DNA of 64,000 nucleotides from Kitasatospora purpeofusca. GTDB taxonomy: Bacteria > Actinomycetota > Actinomycetes > Streptomycetales > Streptomycetaceae. The DNA lies in contig NZ_JODS01000002.1 in NCBI RefSeq assembly GCF_000718025.1, positions 611,431 to 675,430 of the forward strand. The letters run 5' to 3'. Under the pieces are notes generated by a model. The model did no database searches, was not told the origin of the DNA, and saw nothing but the letters and a program-made list of their open reading frames with translations. The position numbers and the translations under genes were made by a program. Positions 33,692 to 43,558 of the stretch are shown here, piece after piece; within the stretch, counting starts at the first letter, position 1, and every line of letters begins with the position of its first letter.

Positions 33692-36600
33692 GTGACCGAG
33701 CGGGACAGCGAATTCCGGGCGGAGGCGACGACCGGCGCGCGGGAGGCGGAAGGCGCCCCCAGCCGGGTCAGGTTGCGTGACCGTGACGCCGAACTCCGCT
33801 CCGCCGAGGCGGCGGTGGACAAACTCTGCCGCGACTTCGCGGCCGGCGGCACCGAGATCGGCGAACTCCTCACCTTCTCCGGCCGGCCCGGCATCGGCAA
33901 GACCAGTCTGCTGCACGAGGTCCGCCGGATCGCCAAGCTCCGCCCCAACGCCACCGTGCTGTTCGCCCGCGGCGGCGAGCGCCAGTTCAACGAGCCGTAC
34001 CACGTGCTGCGCCAGCTGCTCCAGCCGGTGCTGGGCAGCCTCGAGCCCGGCGAGTTCCGCCAGGTGATGGGCACCTGGGAGGAGGTCGTCGGACCGGCCA
34101 TGGGCCTCAAGCAGCCCAAGAAGGGCGCCCGCCGCCTCGACCCGCAGGGCGTCCGGGACGGCCTGGACTTCGTCCTCACCCAGCTCGCCCCGCGCCGCGC
34201 CCCGCTGGTGATGCTCGTCGACGACCTGCACTGGGCCGACCTCGAATCCCTCGGCTGGCTGGCGCAGTTCGCCGTCCGGGCGCGCGAACTGCCGGTCCTG
34301 CTGGTGTTCGCCTACCGCGACGACACCGCCGACTGGCAGCAGGAGTCCCAGGACCACCACCGTGCCGTCGCCGCGCTGGCCACCCGCCGGCACGAGCTGA
34401 GCCGGCTGTCGCTGGTCGCCGTCACCGACATCATCCGCGCCGAGCTCGGCGACCGGGCCGAGGACGCCTTCTGCTACGAGTTCTGGAACGTCGTCAACGG
34501 CAATCCGTTCGAGGCCGTCGCCCTGCTCGACCAGGTCCGCGACCAGGCGCTCGAACCGGTCGAGGAGAACTCGCTCCAGCTCCGCGAACTCGCCGTCGAC
34601 GCCACCGGGATGACCCTCAAGTCGTGGCTGGACCGGCTCGGCGCGGCCACCCTGCGGTTCGCATGGGCCGCCGCGATGCTCGGCACCGACATCCGGCCCG
34701 ACCTCGCCACCCGGATCTCCGCCCAGTCCACCGAGGGTGCCCGCGAGTCCGTCAAGGAACTGCGCAAGCAGCGCGTCCTGACCGTCACGCCGAACGGCAA
34801 CCTCGAATTCGTCCACCCGCTGATCGCCAGCTCGATCTACAACACCATGCCCGAGGCCACCCGCACCGGGATGCACGGCGTGGCCGCCGCCGAGATCGAG
34901 AACGCCGGGCTCGGCCTGCTCGCCGCCTCCCGCCACCTGGTGGAGACCTTCGCTGGCGAGGGCGACGACCGCACCGTGCGCAAACTCCGCCGGGCCGCCT
35001 CCGAACACCTGCTGATCGGCGCGCCCGAGGCCGCCCAGCGCTGTCTGCACCGCGCGCTCGCCGAACCGCCGGACGACCAGGACCGCGCCGAGGTGCTCTA
35101 CGAGCTGGGCTGCTCGGCCCTGCTGACCGACCCGGTCGCCACCGTCAACCAGCTGAAGCTCGCGCTCGACCCGGAGGAGGGACCGCTGCGCCCCTCGCTC
35201 CGGGTGGACGCCACCTTCCGGCTCTCCGAGGTGCTGGCGCACAGCGGCGAGCTGCGCCAGGCCGCCCTGGTCTGCCAGCAGGAGGCCGAGCAGACCTACG
35301 GGGACCCGGCGGGTCGGCTGCGGCTGGAGGCCGCGTCGTTCATGTGGCACGCCTTCCGCAAGTCGGAGGAGGACGGGCCGGCCCGCTCCGCCCGGCTGGG
35401 CGCCCTGTGCGAGAGCCTCACCGGGCGCGAGGCCGCCGACCGGGCGGTGCTGGCGCTGCGGGCCTGGGACCTCACCCTGCGCGGCGCGCCCTCGAACGAG
35501 GTGCTGCGGCACGCGGACGACGTGCTGGACAACGGGCGGCTGCCCAAGGGGCTCGGCTGGACCGACAACATCTGGGGCTTCGAGCTGCCCGCCACGCTCG
35601 GCCTCTCCTACACCTGCAACGACCGGATCGCCCAGGCCGAGCGGCTGTTCTCGGACGCCATCGTCCAGTTCGAGGTGGCGGGCTGGTCCGGCGCCCACCG
35701 GGGCTTCGCCTACTTCCTGATGGGCCTGGCCCGGTTCCGGCGCGGTCTGCTGGCCGAGGCCGAGGACTTCCTGCGCCGCGCGCTGCGGCTCTCCGAGCGG
35801 ATCGGCTCCAAGCTGCCGCTGGCCTGGGACGCGGTCGGGGTGCTGATCGACACCCTGATCGCCCGCGGCCGCAGCCAGGAGGCCTGGGAGCTCGCCCTCG
35901 ACTTCGGCTTCCACCCGCCGTACCACGCCACCGCGATGGTGCTGCCGGACGCCGCCTCGCTGTACGGCAAGCTGCTCCTCGCCGTCGGGCGGCCCGCCGG
36001 CGCGGCCGCCGCCCTCACCGAGGCCGGCGCGCAGCTGGACCTCCGGGGCTGGCACAACACCGTCTGGGCGCCCTGGGCCGCGCACCTGGCCATCGCGCTC
36101 GCCGAGGACGAGCCGGAGCGGGCCCGCGACTACGCCCGCCGCTCGGTCGCCGACGCGGAGCGGTTCGGCACCGCCTCGGCGATCGGGACGGCGCTGCGGC
36201 TGTACGCCCAGATCGAGGACGGCCAGCAGGCGGTCGAACTGCTGGAGCGGGCGGTGACCCACCTCGGCCAGTCGCCGGCCGGCTACGAGCACGCCGTGGC
36301 GCTGGTCGACCTCGGGGCCGCGCTGCGCCGGGTCGGCCGGCTGGAGGACGCCCAGGAGTACCTGTACCAGGGCATCGAGCTGGCCCAGCACTGCGCCGCG
36401 GACGGGCTGGTCGACCGGGCCCGGCGGGAGCTGGCCAACTACGGCCTGCGGCCGAACCGGCTGGGCGATGTGCGGGAGACGCTCAGCCAGCCCGAGTGGG
36501 ACGTGGCCGAGCTGGCCGTCCGGGGTGTGCCGCCGCAGCGGATCGCCGACCGGCTGGCGCTGCCGCTCAGCCTGGTCAACCGGCGGCTGGCCGCGGTCTA

Positions 36601-36799
36601 CCGCAAGGCGGGCAGCGGGCCCGACGGTCTGGCCGCCGCCCTCGGGCTGGCGCCGGAGCAGCGGGCGGTCGAGCCGTGGACCCCCGAGCCGCGCGACGGC
36701 TCGGACCCGGTGGAGCCGTCGTCGGCGCTTCCGGAGCTCCGGGCGCGGCCGGAGCGTCCCGAGCGGTCGGACCGGCCCGACCGGCCCGACCGCTCCTGA
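33692..36799 (+). CDS. Large ATPase regulator (LAL-like) with a diverged LuxR-type HTH
   Basis: A 1035-residue STAND-type regulator. Walker A GRPGIGKTS (residues 64-72) and Walker B LVMLVDDLHWAD sit in an AAA module, followed by a ~500-residue helical repeat part of TPR type and a C-terminal HTH, LSQPEWDVAELAVRGVPPQR (about residues 929-975), which resembles LuxR but lacks several consensus residues. The last ~30 residues are a charged PERSDRPDRPDRS tail. GTG 33692 has a GGAGG about 8 nt upstream; the start at 33614 would add 26 residues. LAL proteins often control secondary metabolism; this one faces the terpene synthase. Confidence 0.85.
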   Translation: MTERDSEFRAEATTGAREAEGAPSRVRLRDRDAELRSAEAAVDKLCRDFAAGGTEIGELLTFSGRPGIGKTSLLHEVRRIAKLRPNATVLFARGGERQFNEPYHVLRQLLQPVLGSLEPGEFRQVMGTWEEVVGPAMGLKQPKKGARRLDPQGVRDGLDFVLTQLAPRRAPLVMLVDDLHWADLESLGWLAQFAVRARELPVLLVFAYRDDTADWQQESQDHHRAVAALATRRHELSRLSLVAVTDIIRAELGDRAEDAFCYEFWNVVNGNPFEAVALLDQVRDQALEPVEENSLQLRELAVDATGMTLKSWLDRLGAATLRFAWAAAMLGTDIRPDLATRISAQSTEGARESVKELRKQRVLTVTPNGNLEFVHPLIASSIYNTMPEATRTGMHGVAAAEIENAGLGLLAASRHLVETFAGEGDDRTVRKLRRAASEHLLIGAPEAAQRCLHRALAEPPDDQDRAEVLYELGCSALLTDPVATVNQLKLALDPEEGPLRPSLRVDATFRLSEVLAHSGELRQAALVCQQEAEQTYGDPAGRLRLEAASFMWHAFRKSEEDGPARSARLGALCESLTGREAADRAVLALRAWDLTLRGAPSNEVLRHADDVLDNGRLPKGLGWTDNIWGFELPATLGLSYTCNDRIAQAERLFSDAIVQFEVAGWSGAHRGFAYFLMGLARFRRGLLAEAEDFLRRALRLSERIGSKLPLAWDAVGVLIDTLIARGRSQEAWELALDFGFHPPYHATAMVLPDAASLYGKLLLAVGRPAGAAAALTEAGAQLDLRGWHNTVWAPWAAHLAIALAEDEPERARDYARRSVADAERFGTASAIGTALRLYAQIEDGQQAVELLERAVTHLGQSPAGYEHAVALVDLGAALRRVGRLEDAQEYLYQGIELAQHCAADGLVDRARRELANYGLRPNRLGDVRETLSQPEWDVAELAVRGVPPQRIADRLALPLSLVNRRLAAVYRKAGSGPDGLAAALGLAPEQRAVEPWTPEPRDGSDPVEPSSALPELRARPERPERSDRPDRPDRS

Positions 36800-37031
36800 C
36801 GGTTTTCGGCCGGGGTCGATCGGGACTGATCGGAACCGGTCGGAACTGCTCGGCCTCTGGTCGGTCCCGGAGCGCCGGGCGGCGCCCGGGCGGCGCGCGC
36901 GGGCCCGATGAGCGCCCTGCCACCCCGGCGGCTGACTAGGCTTGACGCCGACCCGGGCCCGTACGGGGTCCGGGCGGTACCCCGGTCAAGGGTGGGCACG
37001 CACCCCGTGGCCCGCCAGTGAGGAGCAGGCC

Positions 37032-38117
37032 ATGGCGACGCCCCCGGCGAACGGGTCGCGGACCACCAGCGTGCGGCGCGAGCCCCTGGATCCCTCGGGC
37101 GCGGGCTCCGCGATCGAGCGTTGGACGCTGCGGGCCGGCCCGTACGAGGCGAGCGTGCTCACCCTCGGCGCCACCCTGCACACCCTGGTCGGCCCCGACC
37201 GGGACGGCCGTCCCGGCCAGGTGCTGCTCTCCAGCGACCGGATCGCCGACATCCTCGGCCCGGCCCGGCACTACGGCACCGTGGTCGGCCGGTACGCCAA
37301 CCGGATCGCCGACAGCCGGGTCGCCCTCGACGGCGAGGAGCACCCGCTCGCCCCGACCGGCGGCGGGGTGACCCTGCACGGCGGCCCGGACGGCTTCGCC
37401 AACCGGATGTGGGCGGCCGAGGAGCTGCCCGACGGCGTCCGGCTGCGGCTGCACAGCCCGGACGGCGACCAGGGCTTCCCGGGCGCGCTGGACGTCACCG
37501 TCGACTACACCCTCGACACCTCCGGCGAGCTGGCGATCCGCTACCACGCGGTGACCGCCGCGCCCACCGTGGTCAACCTCACCAACCACGCCTACTTCAA
37601 CCTGGGCGGCGAGGGCTCCGGGGACGTCCTCGGCCATCTGCTCACCCTGGACGCCGACGGGTACACCCCCGCCGACGGGCGGCAGATCCCGTACGGGCGG
37701 ATCGAGCCGGTGGCCGGCACGCCGTTCGACTTCACCTCCGCCCGGCCGATCGGCAAGTCCGTGCACGACGAGCACCCGCAGCTGACCGGCCCCGGCGGCT
37801 ACGACCACAACTGGGTGCTGCGCCCCCGCCCGGCGGACGGCGCCCCGGCCCCGGCCGCGCGGTTGGAGGACCCGGTGAGCGGGCGGACCCTGGAGGTGCT
37901 GACCACCGAGCCGGGGATCCAGGTCTACACGGCGAACGGCTTCCGCGGCGCGGTCAGCGGCGCGAGCGGGGTGCCGTACGGGCCGTTCTCCGGGGTGGCG
38001 CTGGAGACCCAGCACTTCCCGGACTCCCCGCACCACCCGGACTTCCCGAGCACCGTGCTGCGACCGGGGGAGGAGTTCCGTTCGACCACGGTGTTCCGGC
38101 TCGGCACCACCGGCTGA
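37032..38117 (+). CDS. galM: Aldose 1-epimerase
   Basis: A 361-residue mutarotase interconverting anomers of glucose/galactose or maltose ends. Catalytic His is in LTNHAYFNLGG, catalytic Glu in ALETQHFPDSP. ATG 37032 has AGGAG 7-10 nt upstream. It lies just before the maltose transport genes, suggesting it equilibrates imported or released sugars, although it has a 309-bp gap to malE and may be transcribed separately. Confidence 0.9.
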   Translation: MATPPANGSRTTSVRREPLDPSGAGSAIERWTLRAGPYEASVLTLGATLHTLVGPDRDGRPGQVLLSSDRIADILGPARHYGTVVGRYANRIADSRVALDGEEHPLAPTGGGVTLHGGPDGFANRMWAAEELPDGVRLRLHSPDGDQGFPGALDVTVDYTLDTSGELAIRYHAVTAAPTVVNLTNHAYFNLGGEGSGDVLGHLLTLDADGYTPADGRQIPYGRIEPVAGTPFDFTSARPIGKSVHDEHPQLTGPGGYDHNWVLRPRPADGAPAPAARLEDPVSGRTLEVLTTEPGIQVYTANGFRGAVSGASGVPYGPFSGVALETQHFPDSPHHPDFPSTVLRPGEEFRSTTVFRLGTTG

Positions 38118-38426
38118 CGGGGGCCCTGCAAGAGCCTTTCACCACGGAGGGTGGCCCCGGCGGCAACTGTCGACCGGGGCGAACCGGACAAAGCGCCACA
38201 ACTCCCTTGTCTGTCAACTACCGTGCGGCAACGTGAAGGACACGTGGGTGTAACGATCGCCTTTTCTTGCAGAAACTTGCTGCAAGGGCTTTCCGCGACT
38301 GTTGCCCCGCTGTTAACTTCCTTCCCGAGCCCGGCGGCAGCAACGGTGCGGTCGGCGCGAGGCAAGGCAGCCATTATGCGCCTGTCTCCCACTATTTCGG
38401 GCACCCCCACCCTCCAAGGAGTTCTC
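38118..38426. promoter_or_regulatory. malE promoter region
   Basis: 309 bp holding a strong MalR-type operator (38266-38286), a CTGCAAG half-site (38126-38132) and an AT-richer stretch (38308-38330) suitable for a promoter and long leader. Ribosome site AAGGAG is at 38416-38421. Confidence 0.6.
38266..38286. promoter_or_regulatory. MalR-type operator upstream of malE
   Basis: CTTGCAG-N7-CTGCAAG, a perfect 7-bp inverted repeat, with an additional CTTG in the spacer. CTTGCAG boxes are bound by the LacI-family MalR before malE in Streptomyces; malR is encoded at the end of this same gene set. Confidence 0.75.
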
Positions 38427-39704
38427 ATGCGGCGTGGCATCGCGGCCTCTGCCCTCGTTGTGGCCCTCGCGGTCTCGATGGCTGCCTGTGGCAGCAGCGG
38501 CTCCAGCTCGGACGGCAAGGCCGACGGGCCGGTCACCCTGACCTACTGGGACACTTCGAACGCCACCAACGAGGCGCCGAACTACCAGGAGCTCGTCAAG
38601 AAGTTCGAGGCGGCCAACCCGAACGTCAAGGTCGACTTCGTCAACGTGCCGTTCGACCAGGCGCAGAACAAGCTCCAGACCGCCATGGGGGCCAAGGGCG
38701 CGCCGGACGTGTTCCGTTCCGAGGTCGGCTGGACCGCCGCCTTCGCCAAGGCCGGCTACCTGGAGCCGCTGGACGGCACCCCGGCCGCCGCCGACTCCGC
38801 CAAGTTCCAGCCCAGCCTGATCCAGCAGGCCAGCTACCAGGGCAAGCTGTACGGCGTGCCGCTGGTCACCGACACCCTCGGCCTGCTGTACAACAAGGAG
38901 ATCTTCGCCAAGGCCGGCATCACCGCCGCCCCCACCACCTGGGACGAGCTGAAGACCGTCGCCGCCACCGTCAAGGACAAGGCCGGCGTGGACGGCTTCT
39001 GGCTGAAGGCCGCCGACGGCTACTACGCGATGCCGTTCCTGTTCGGCGAGGGCACCGACACCGTCGACGCCAAGGGCAAGAAGATCACCGTCGCCGGCCC
39101 CGAGGCCGTCAAGGGGATCGAGACCTACAAGTCGCTGTTCACCGCGCCCGGCACCGCCAAGGCCGACGTCACCACCGACGCCTACGCGCACATGATGGAC
39201 GCCTTCAACAGCGGCAAGGTCGCGGCGATCGTCCAGGGCCCCTGGGAGATCACCAACATCTACAAGGGCTCGGCCTTCGCTGACAAGGCCAACCTCGGCA
39301 TCGCCCCCGTCCCGGGCGGCTCGGCCGGCAAGGGCGGTGCCCCGACCGGCGGCCACAACATCTCCGTCTACGCCGGTGCCGACGCGGCCCACAAGGCCGC
39401 CGCCGAGAAGTTCGCCGCCTTCATGACCTCGGCCGAGAGCCAGGCGTTCATCGTGCAGAAGAACTCCACCCTGCCGACCCGCGACGACGCCTTCACCCCC
39501 GAGGTCAAGGCCGACCCCGGCATCGCCGGCTTCCAGTCGGTGCTGTCGAGCGCCAAGCCGCGCCCCGAACTGCCCGAGTACAGCTCGCTGTTCGCCTCGC
39601 TGGGCACCAACCTCGGCAAGGTCGTCCAGGGCACCTCGACCCAGGACGGTCTGAACACCGTCGCCACCGACTACGCCAAGCTCCTCCCGGGCTTCACCAA
39701 GTAG
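38427..39704 (+). CDS. malE: Maltose/maltodextrin-binding lipoprotein
   Basis: A 425-residue family 1 extracellular binding protein. The lipoprotein signal ends in VSMAACGSSG, and the mature protein begins with a Ser/Gly linker. Sugar-binding type 1 features follow: VTLTYWDTSNATNEAPNYQE, EANPNVKVDF-like and MDAFNSGKVAAIVQGPWE. ATG 38427 follows AAGGAG. Gene order malE-malF-malG-glucosidase-malR and the upstream CTTGCAG operator identify it as the maltose system. Confidence 0.92.
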   Translation: MRRGIAASALVVALAVSMAACGSSGSSSDGKADGPVTLTYWDTSNATNEAPNYQELVKKFEAANPNVKVDFVNVPFDQAQNKLQTAMGAKGAPDVFRSEVGWTAAFAKAGYLEPLDGTPAAADSAKFQPSLIQQASYQGKLYGVPLVTDTLGLLYNKEIFAKAGITAAPTTWDELKTVAATVKDKAGVDGFWLKAADGYYAMPFLFGEGTDTVDAKGKKITVAGPEAVKGIETYKSLFTAPGTAKADVTTDAYAHMMDAFNSGKVAAIVQGPWEITNIYKGSAFADKANLGIAPVPGGSAGKGGAPTGGHNISVYAGADAAHKAAAEKFAAFMTSAESQAFIVQKNSTLPTRDDAFTPEVKADPGIAGFQSVLSSAKPRPELPEYSSLFASLGTNLGKVVQGTSTQDGLNTVATDYAKLLPGFTK

Positions 39705-39718
39705 TCGATCCACCGCAG

Positions 39719-39753
39719 CCGTCCGGCCCGCCGACCCCCGGCGGGCCGGACGG
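39719..39753 (+). other. Stem-loop between malE and malF
   Basis: A 15-bp perfect stem (39719-39733 with 39739-39753) with loop ACCCC, 15 nt after the malE stop. It lies inside an operon, so it probably stabilises the malE mRNA or lowers downstream expression rather than ending transcription. Confidence 0.7.
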
Positions 39754-39814
39754 CCGGACCCGTAGCAGCAGTCGCCGAAGCGAGGCGGCGGACCTCCCCG
39801 AGAAGGTGTCGAAA

Positions 39815-40819
39815 ATGTCAGTCGCCGTGCAGGGCGCCACCGGCCAGGGCAGCCGGCAGCGCGATCCGCGTCCGGGCCTGATGGAGCGCCTCAAGCGCTC
39901 GTACGCCAAGCACTGGTACGCCTACGCGATGATCGCGCCGGTCGTGCTCGTCCTCGGCGTCCTGGTGCTCTACCCGCTCGCCGAGGGACTCTGGCTCACC
40001 CTCACCGACGCCAACAGCCTCAACGCGGCCAGGAAGATCGGCGTCAACGAGATCCCGGCGAGCTACCACTTCGTCGGCCTCGACAACTACGCCGACATCC
40101 TCTGGGGGCCCGGCTCCTACGACCGGTTCTGGTCGCACTTCGTGTGGACCATCTCCTGGACCGCCCTCTGCGTCGGCCTGCACTACACCATCGGCCTCGG
40201 CCTCGCCCTGCTGCTCAACCAGAAGCTCCGCGGCCGCGCCGTCTACCGGATGCTGCTCATCCTGCCCTGGGCCGTGCCGACCTTCGTCACCGTCTTCTCC
40301 TGGCGGCTGATGCTCGCCGACGGCGGCGCCGTCAACGGCCTGCTCTCCGCGCTGCACCTGCCCGAGCCCGGCTGGCTGGACGACCCGCTCGCCCAGAAGG
40401 CCGCCGCCGTCCTGGTCAACACCTGGGTCGGCGTGCCGTTCATGATGATCTCGCTGCTCGGCGGCCTCCAGTCGATCCCGGCCGAGCTGTACGAGGCCGC
40501 CGAGATGGACGGCGCCACCGCCTGGCAGCGGTTCCGCCACGTCACCCTGCCCGGGCTGCGCACCGTCTCCTCGACCGTCGTCCTGCTCGGCGTGATCTGG
40601 ACGTTCAACCAGTTCGCCGTCATCTTCCTGCTGTTCGGCGCCAACGGCGCGCCGGACGCCCAGCTGCTGGTCACCTGGGCGTACCGGCTCGGCTTCGGCC
40701 AGCAGCCCCGGGACTACGCGCAGTCCGCCGCCTACGGCGTGATCCTGCTCTCCATCCTGATCGTCTTCACCGGCTTCTACCGCCGCTGGCTCGCCCGCAA
40801 CGAGCGCGCGAACGGCTGA
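39815..40819 (+). CDS. malF: Maltose ABC permease MalF
   Basis: A 334-residue MalF-type permease with about six membrane helices and the EAA loop YEAAEMDGATAWQRFRHVTLP. ATG 39815 is preferred to GTG 39806 because AGAAGG lies 8 nt upstream. It is shorter than E. coli MalF because it lacks the large P2 loop, as is usual in Gram-positive actinobacteria. Confidence 0.92.
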   Translation: MSVAVQGATGQGSRQRDPRPGLMERLKRSYAKHWYAYAMIAPVVLVLGVLVLYPLAEGLWLTLTDANSLNAARKIGVNEIPASYHFVGLDNYADILWGPGSYDRFWSHFVWTISWTALCVGLHYTIGLGLALLLNQKLRGRAVYRMLLILPWAVPTFVTVFSWRLMLADGGAVNGLLSALHLPEPGWLDDPLAQKAAAVLVNTWVGVPFMMISLLGGLQSIPAELYEAAEMDGATAWQRFRHVTLPGLRTVSSTVVLLGVIWTFNQFAVIFLLFGANGAPDAQLLVTWAYRLGFGQQPRDYAQSAAYGVILLSILIVFTGFYRRWLARNERANG

Positions 40820-40855
40820 CCCGGCGAACCGCACGACCACGAAGGAGGCACCCCG

Positions 40856-41770
40856 ATGAGCACCACCACCGACCGACCCACCCCCCGCGCCGCAGCCCGC
40901 ACCGCGGTCCCCGCCGCCCGGCCCGCCAAGGTCCGCGGCCGCGGCGAGAGCGGCCCGCTCGCCAAGACCCTGATGCACGGCGCGCTGATCCTGGCCAGCC
41001 TGGTCGCCCTGTTCCCGGTGGCGTGGATCCTCTACGTCTCGCTCGGCCCGGACAAGACCGACTACCTGCACCCCGGCGAGATCCTCGACAAGATCACCTT
41101 CTCCAACTACCGCACGGTGCTGTTCGACACCGACTTCATGAGCTGGTTCGGCAACGCCTTCCTGGTCTCCGGCGTCACCACCGTGTTCGGCGTGATGATC
41201 GCGGCCTCCACCGGCTACGCCGTCTCCCGGATGCGCTTCCCCGGCCACAAGCCGCTGATGTGGTCGCTGCTGGTCACCCAGATGTTCCCGATCGCGGTGC
41301 TGATCGTGCCGATGTACACGATCCTCTCCCGGCTCGGCCTGCTGGACAGCTACCTCGGCCTGATCCTGGTCTACTCGACCACCACCGTGCCCTACTGCGG
41401 CTGGCTGCTGAAGGGCTACTTCGACACCATCCCGGTGGAGATCGACGAGGCCGGCCGGGTCGACGGGCTCTCCCCGTTCGGCACCTTCTGGCGGCTGGTG
41501 CTGCCGCTCGCCCGCCCGGGCCTGGCGGTCGCCGCCTTCTACTCCTTCCTCACCGCCTGGGCCGAGGTCGCCTTCGCCTCCACCTTCATGCTCAGCTCCG
41601 ACAAGTACACGCTGGCCGTCGGCCTGCAGACCTTCGTCAGCGAGCACGACGCCCAGTGGAACCTGATGGCCGCGACCGCGGTGCTGATCGCGATCCCCTC
41701 CTCGGTCCTCTTCTACCTGGTGCAGCGCCACCTGGTGACCGGGCTGACCGCCGGCGCCTCGAAGTCCTGA
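40856..41770 (+). CDS. malG: Maltose ABC permease MalG
   Basis: A 304-residue MalG-type permease, six membrane helices after a basic N-terminal ~30-residue stretch; EAA loop EIDEAGRVDGLSPFGTFWRL. Start ATG 40856 with AAGGAGG 7 nt upstream. The ATPase subunit is not encoded here; in Streptomyces the shared MsiK ATPase normally energises such importers. Confidence 0.92.
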   Translation: MSTTTDRPTPRAAARTAVPAARPAKVRGRGESGPLAKTLMHGALILASLVALFPVAWILYVSLGPDKTDYLHPGEILDKITFSNYRTVLFDTDFMSWFGNAFLVSGVTTVFGVMIAASTGYAVSRMRFPGHKPLMWSLLVTQMFPIAVLIVPMYTILSRLGLLDSYLGLILVYSTTTVPYCGWLLKGYFDTIPVEIDEAGRVDGLSPFGTFWRLVLPLARPGLAVAAFYSFLTAWAEVAFASTFMLSSDKYTLAVGLQTFVSEHDAQWNLMAATAVLIAIPSSVLFYLVQRHLVTGLTAGASKS

Positions 41771-41826
41771 CCGCCGGGGCTCCCACGTCCTGACTGCTCC
41801 TCCTCCACCCCCAAGGGATACCGTCC

Positions 41827-43533
41827 ATGACCCAGAACCTGGCCGACACCTCCCGGCCCGCCGCCGACGCCACCGCTCACGAGGCCGGTGCCGGCGCGGA
41901 CAGAGGCTGGTGGCGGGACGCGGTCATCTACCAGGTGTACCCGCGCAGTTTCGCCGACTCCAACGGCGACGGCATGGGCGACCTGCCCGGCATCCGCAGC
42001 CGTCTGCCCTACCTGCGCGACCTCGGCGTGGACGCCGTCTGGCTCTCGCCGTTCTACGCCTCCCCGCAGGCCGACGCCGGCTACGACGTGGCCGACTACC
42101 GGGCGGTGGACCCGATGTTCGGCACCCTGCTGGACGCGGACGCGCTGATCCGCGACGCCCACGCGCTGGGCCTGCGGATCATCGTGGACCTCGTCCCCAA
42201 CCACTCCTCCGACCAGCACGAGTGGTTCCAGCGCGCCCTGCGCGAGGGCCCCGCGTCCCCGCTGCGCGAGCGCTACCACTTCCGTCCCGGCAAGGGCGAG
42301 AACGGCGAACTGCCGCCCAACGACTGGGAGTCCATCTTCGGCGGCCCGGCCTGGACCCGCTCGGAGAACCCCGACGGCACCCCCGGCGACTGGTACCTGC
42401 ACCTGTTCGCCCCCGAGCAGCCCGACTTCAACTGGGACAGCCCGGCCGTCGCCGACGAGTTCCGCTCCATCCTGCGGTTCTGGCTGGACATGGGCGTCGA
42501 CGGCTTCCGGATCGACGTCGCCCACGGCCTGGTGAAGGCCCCCGGCCTGCCCGACCTCGGCGGCGGCGACCAGCTCAAGCTGCTCGGCAACGACGTCATG
42601 CCGTTCTTCGACCAGGACGGCGTGCACGAGATCTACCGCAGCTGGCGCAAGATCCTCGACGAGTACCCCGGCCGGCGGATCGGCGTCGCCGAGGCCTGGA
42701 CCCCGACCGTCGAGCGCACCGCCAACTACGTCCGCCCCGACGAGCTGCACCAGGCCTTCAACTTCCAGTACCTGGGCACCTCCTGGGACGCCGCCGAGCT
42801 GCGCGCGGTGATCGACCTCTCGCTCGACTCGATGCGCCCGGTCGACGCCCCCACCACCTGGGTGCTCTCCAACCACGACGTCACCCGGCACGCCACCCGG
42901 TTCGCCAACCCGCCCGGCCTCGGCACCCAGATCCGCACCCCCGGCGACCGCGCGCTCGGCCTGCGCCGCGCCCGCGCCGCCACCCTGCTGATGCTCGCCC
43001 TGCCCGGCTCCGCCTACGTCTACCAGGGCGAGGAGCTCGGCCTGCCGGACGTCACCGACCTGCCCGACGAGGTCCGCCAGGACCCGTCGTTCTTCCGCCA
43101 GGCCGGCCAGGACGGCTACCGCGACGGCTGCCGGGTCCCGATCCCGTGGTCCGGCGCCGAGGCCCCGTACGGCTTCGGCCCGGACGCCGGCGGCCCGTCC
43201 TGGCTGCCGCAGCCCGCCGAGTGGGCCGCGCTCAGCGTCGAGGCCCAGACCGGCGACCCGACCTCCACCCTGGAGCTGTACCGCTCCGCGCTGGCCCTGC
43301 GCCGGGACACCGCCGACCTCGGCGCCGGCCAGGAGGTCGAGTGGCTGGAGAGCCCCGCGGGCACCCTGGCGTTCCGCCGCGGCTCGTTCGTCTGCACCGT
43401 CAACACCACCGGCGCCCCGGTCGCGATACCGGCGCCCGGCCGGCTGCTGCTGACCTCCGCCGGCGCCGACCCCCGGGTCGTCGACGGCGAGGCGGTGCTG
43501 GCCGCGGACAGCACCGACTGGTGGGCGGTCTGA
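41827..43533 (+). CDS. aglA: GH13 alpha-glucosidase
   Basis: A 568-residue GH13 enzyme without a signal peptide, so it probably hydrolyses imported maltose/maltodextrins in the cytoplasm. The nucleophile Asp is in GFRIDVAHG, the acid/base Glu in GVAEAW and the third Asp in LSNHDVTRH; the N-terminal block reads YQVYPRSFADSNGDGMGDL. Its order after malG and before malR matches the aglA position in Streptomyces maltose operons. ATG 41827 follows AAGGG. Confidence 0.92.
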   Translation: MTQNLADTSRPAADATAHEAGAGADRGWWRDAVIYQVYPRSFADSNGDGMGDLPGIRSRLPYLRDLGVDAVWLSPFYASPQADAGYDVADYRAVDPMFGTLLDADALIRDAHALGLRIIVDLVPNHSSDQHEWFQRALREGPASPLRERYHFRPGKGENGELPPNDWESIFGGPAWTRSENPDGTPGDWYLHLFAPEQPDFNWDSPAVADEFRSILRFWLDMGVDGFRIDVAHGLVKAPGLPDLGGGDQLKLLGNDVMPFFDQDGVHEIYRSWRKILDEYPGRRIGVAEAWTPTVERTANYVRPDELHQAFNFQYLGTSWDAAELRAVIDLSLDSMRPVDAPTTWVLSNHDVTRHATRFANPPGLGTQIRTPGDRALGLRRARAATLLMLALPGSAYVYQGEELGLPDVTDLPDEVRQDPSFFRQAGQDGYRDGCRVPIPWSGAEAPYGFGPDAGGPSWLPQPAEWAALSVEAQTGDPTSTLELYRSALALRRDTADLGAGQEVEWLESPAGTLAFRRGSFVCTVNTTGAPVAIPAPGRLLLTSAGADPRVVDGEAVLAADSTDWWAV

Positions 43534-43558
43534 CGTGGTTGCAATAGGCTCTGGGACC

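Noticed and set aside
33503..36391. A 962-codon minus-strand frame
   Set aside because: Antisense to the large ATPase regulator, which has clear Walker motifs; the antisense translation has no domain.
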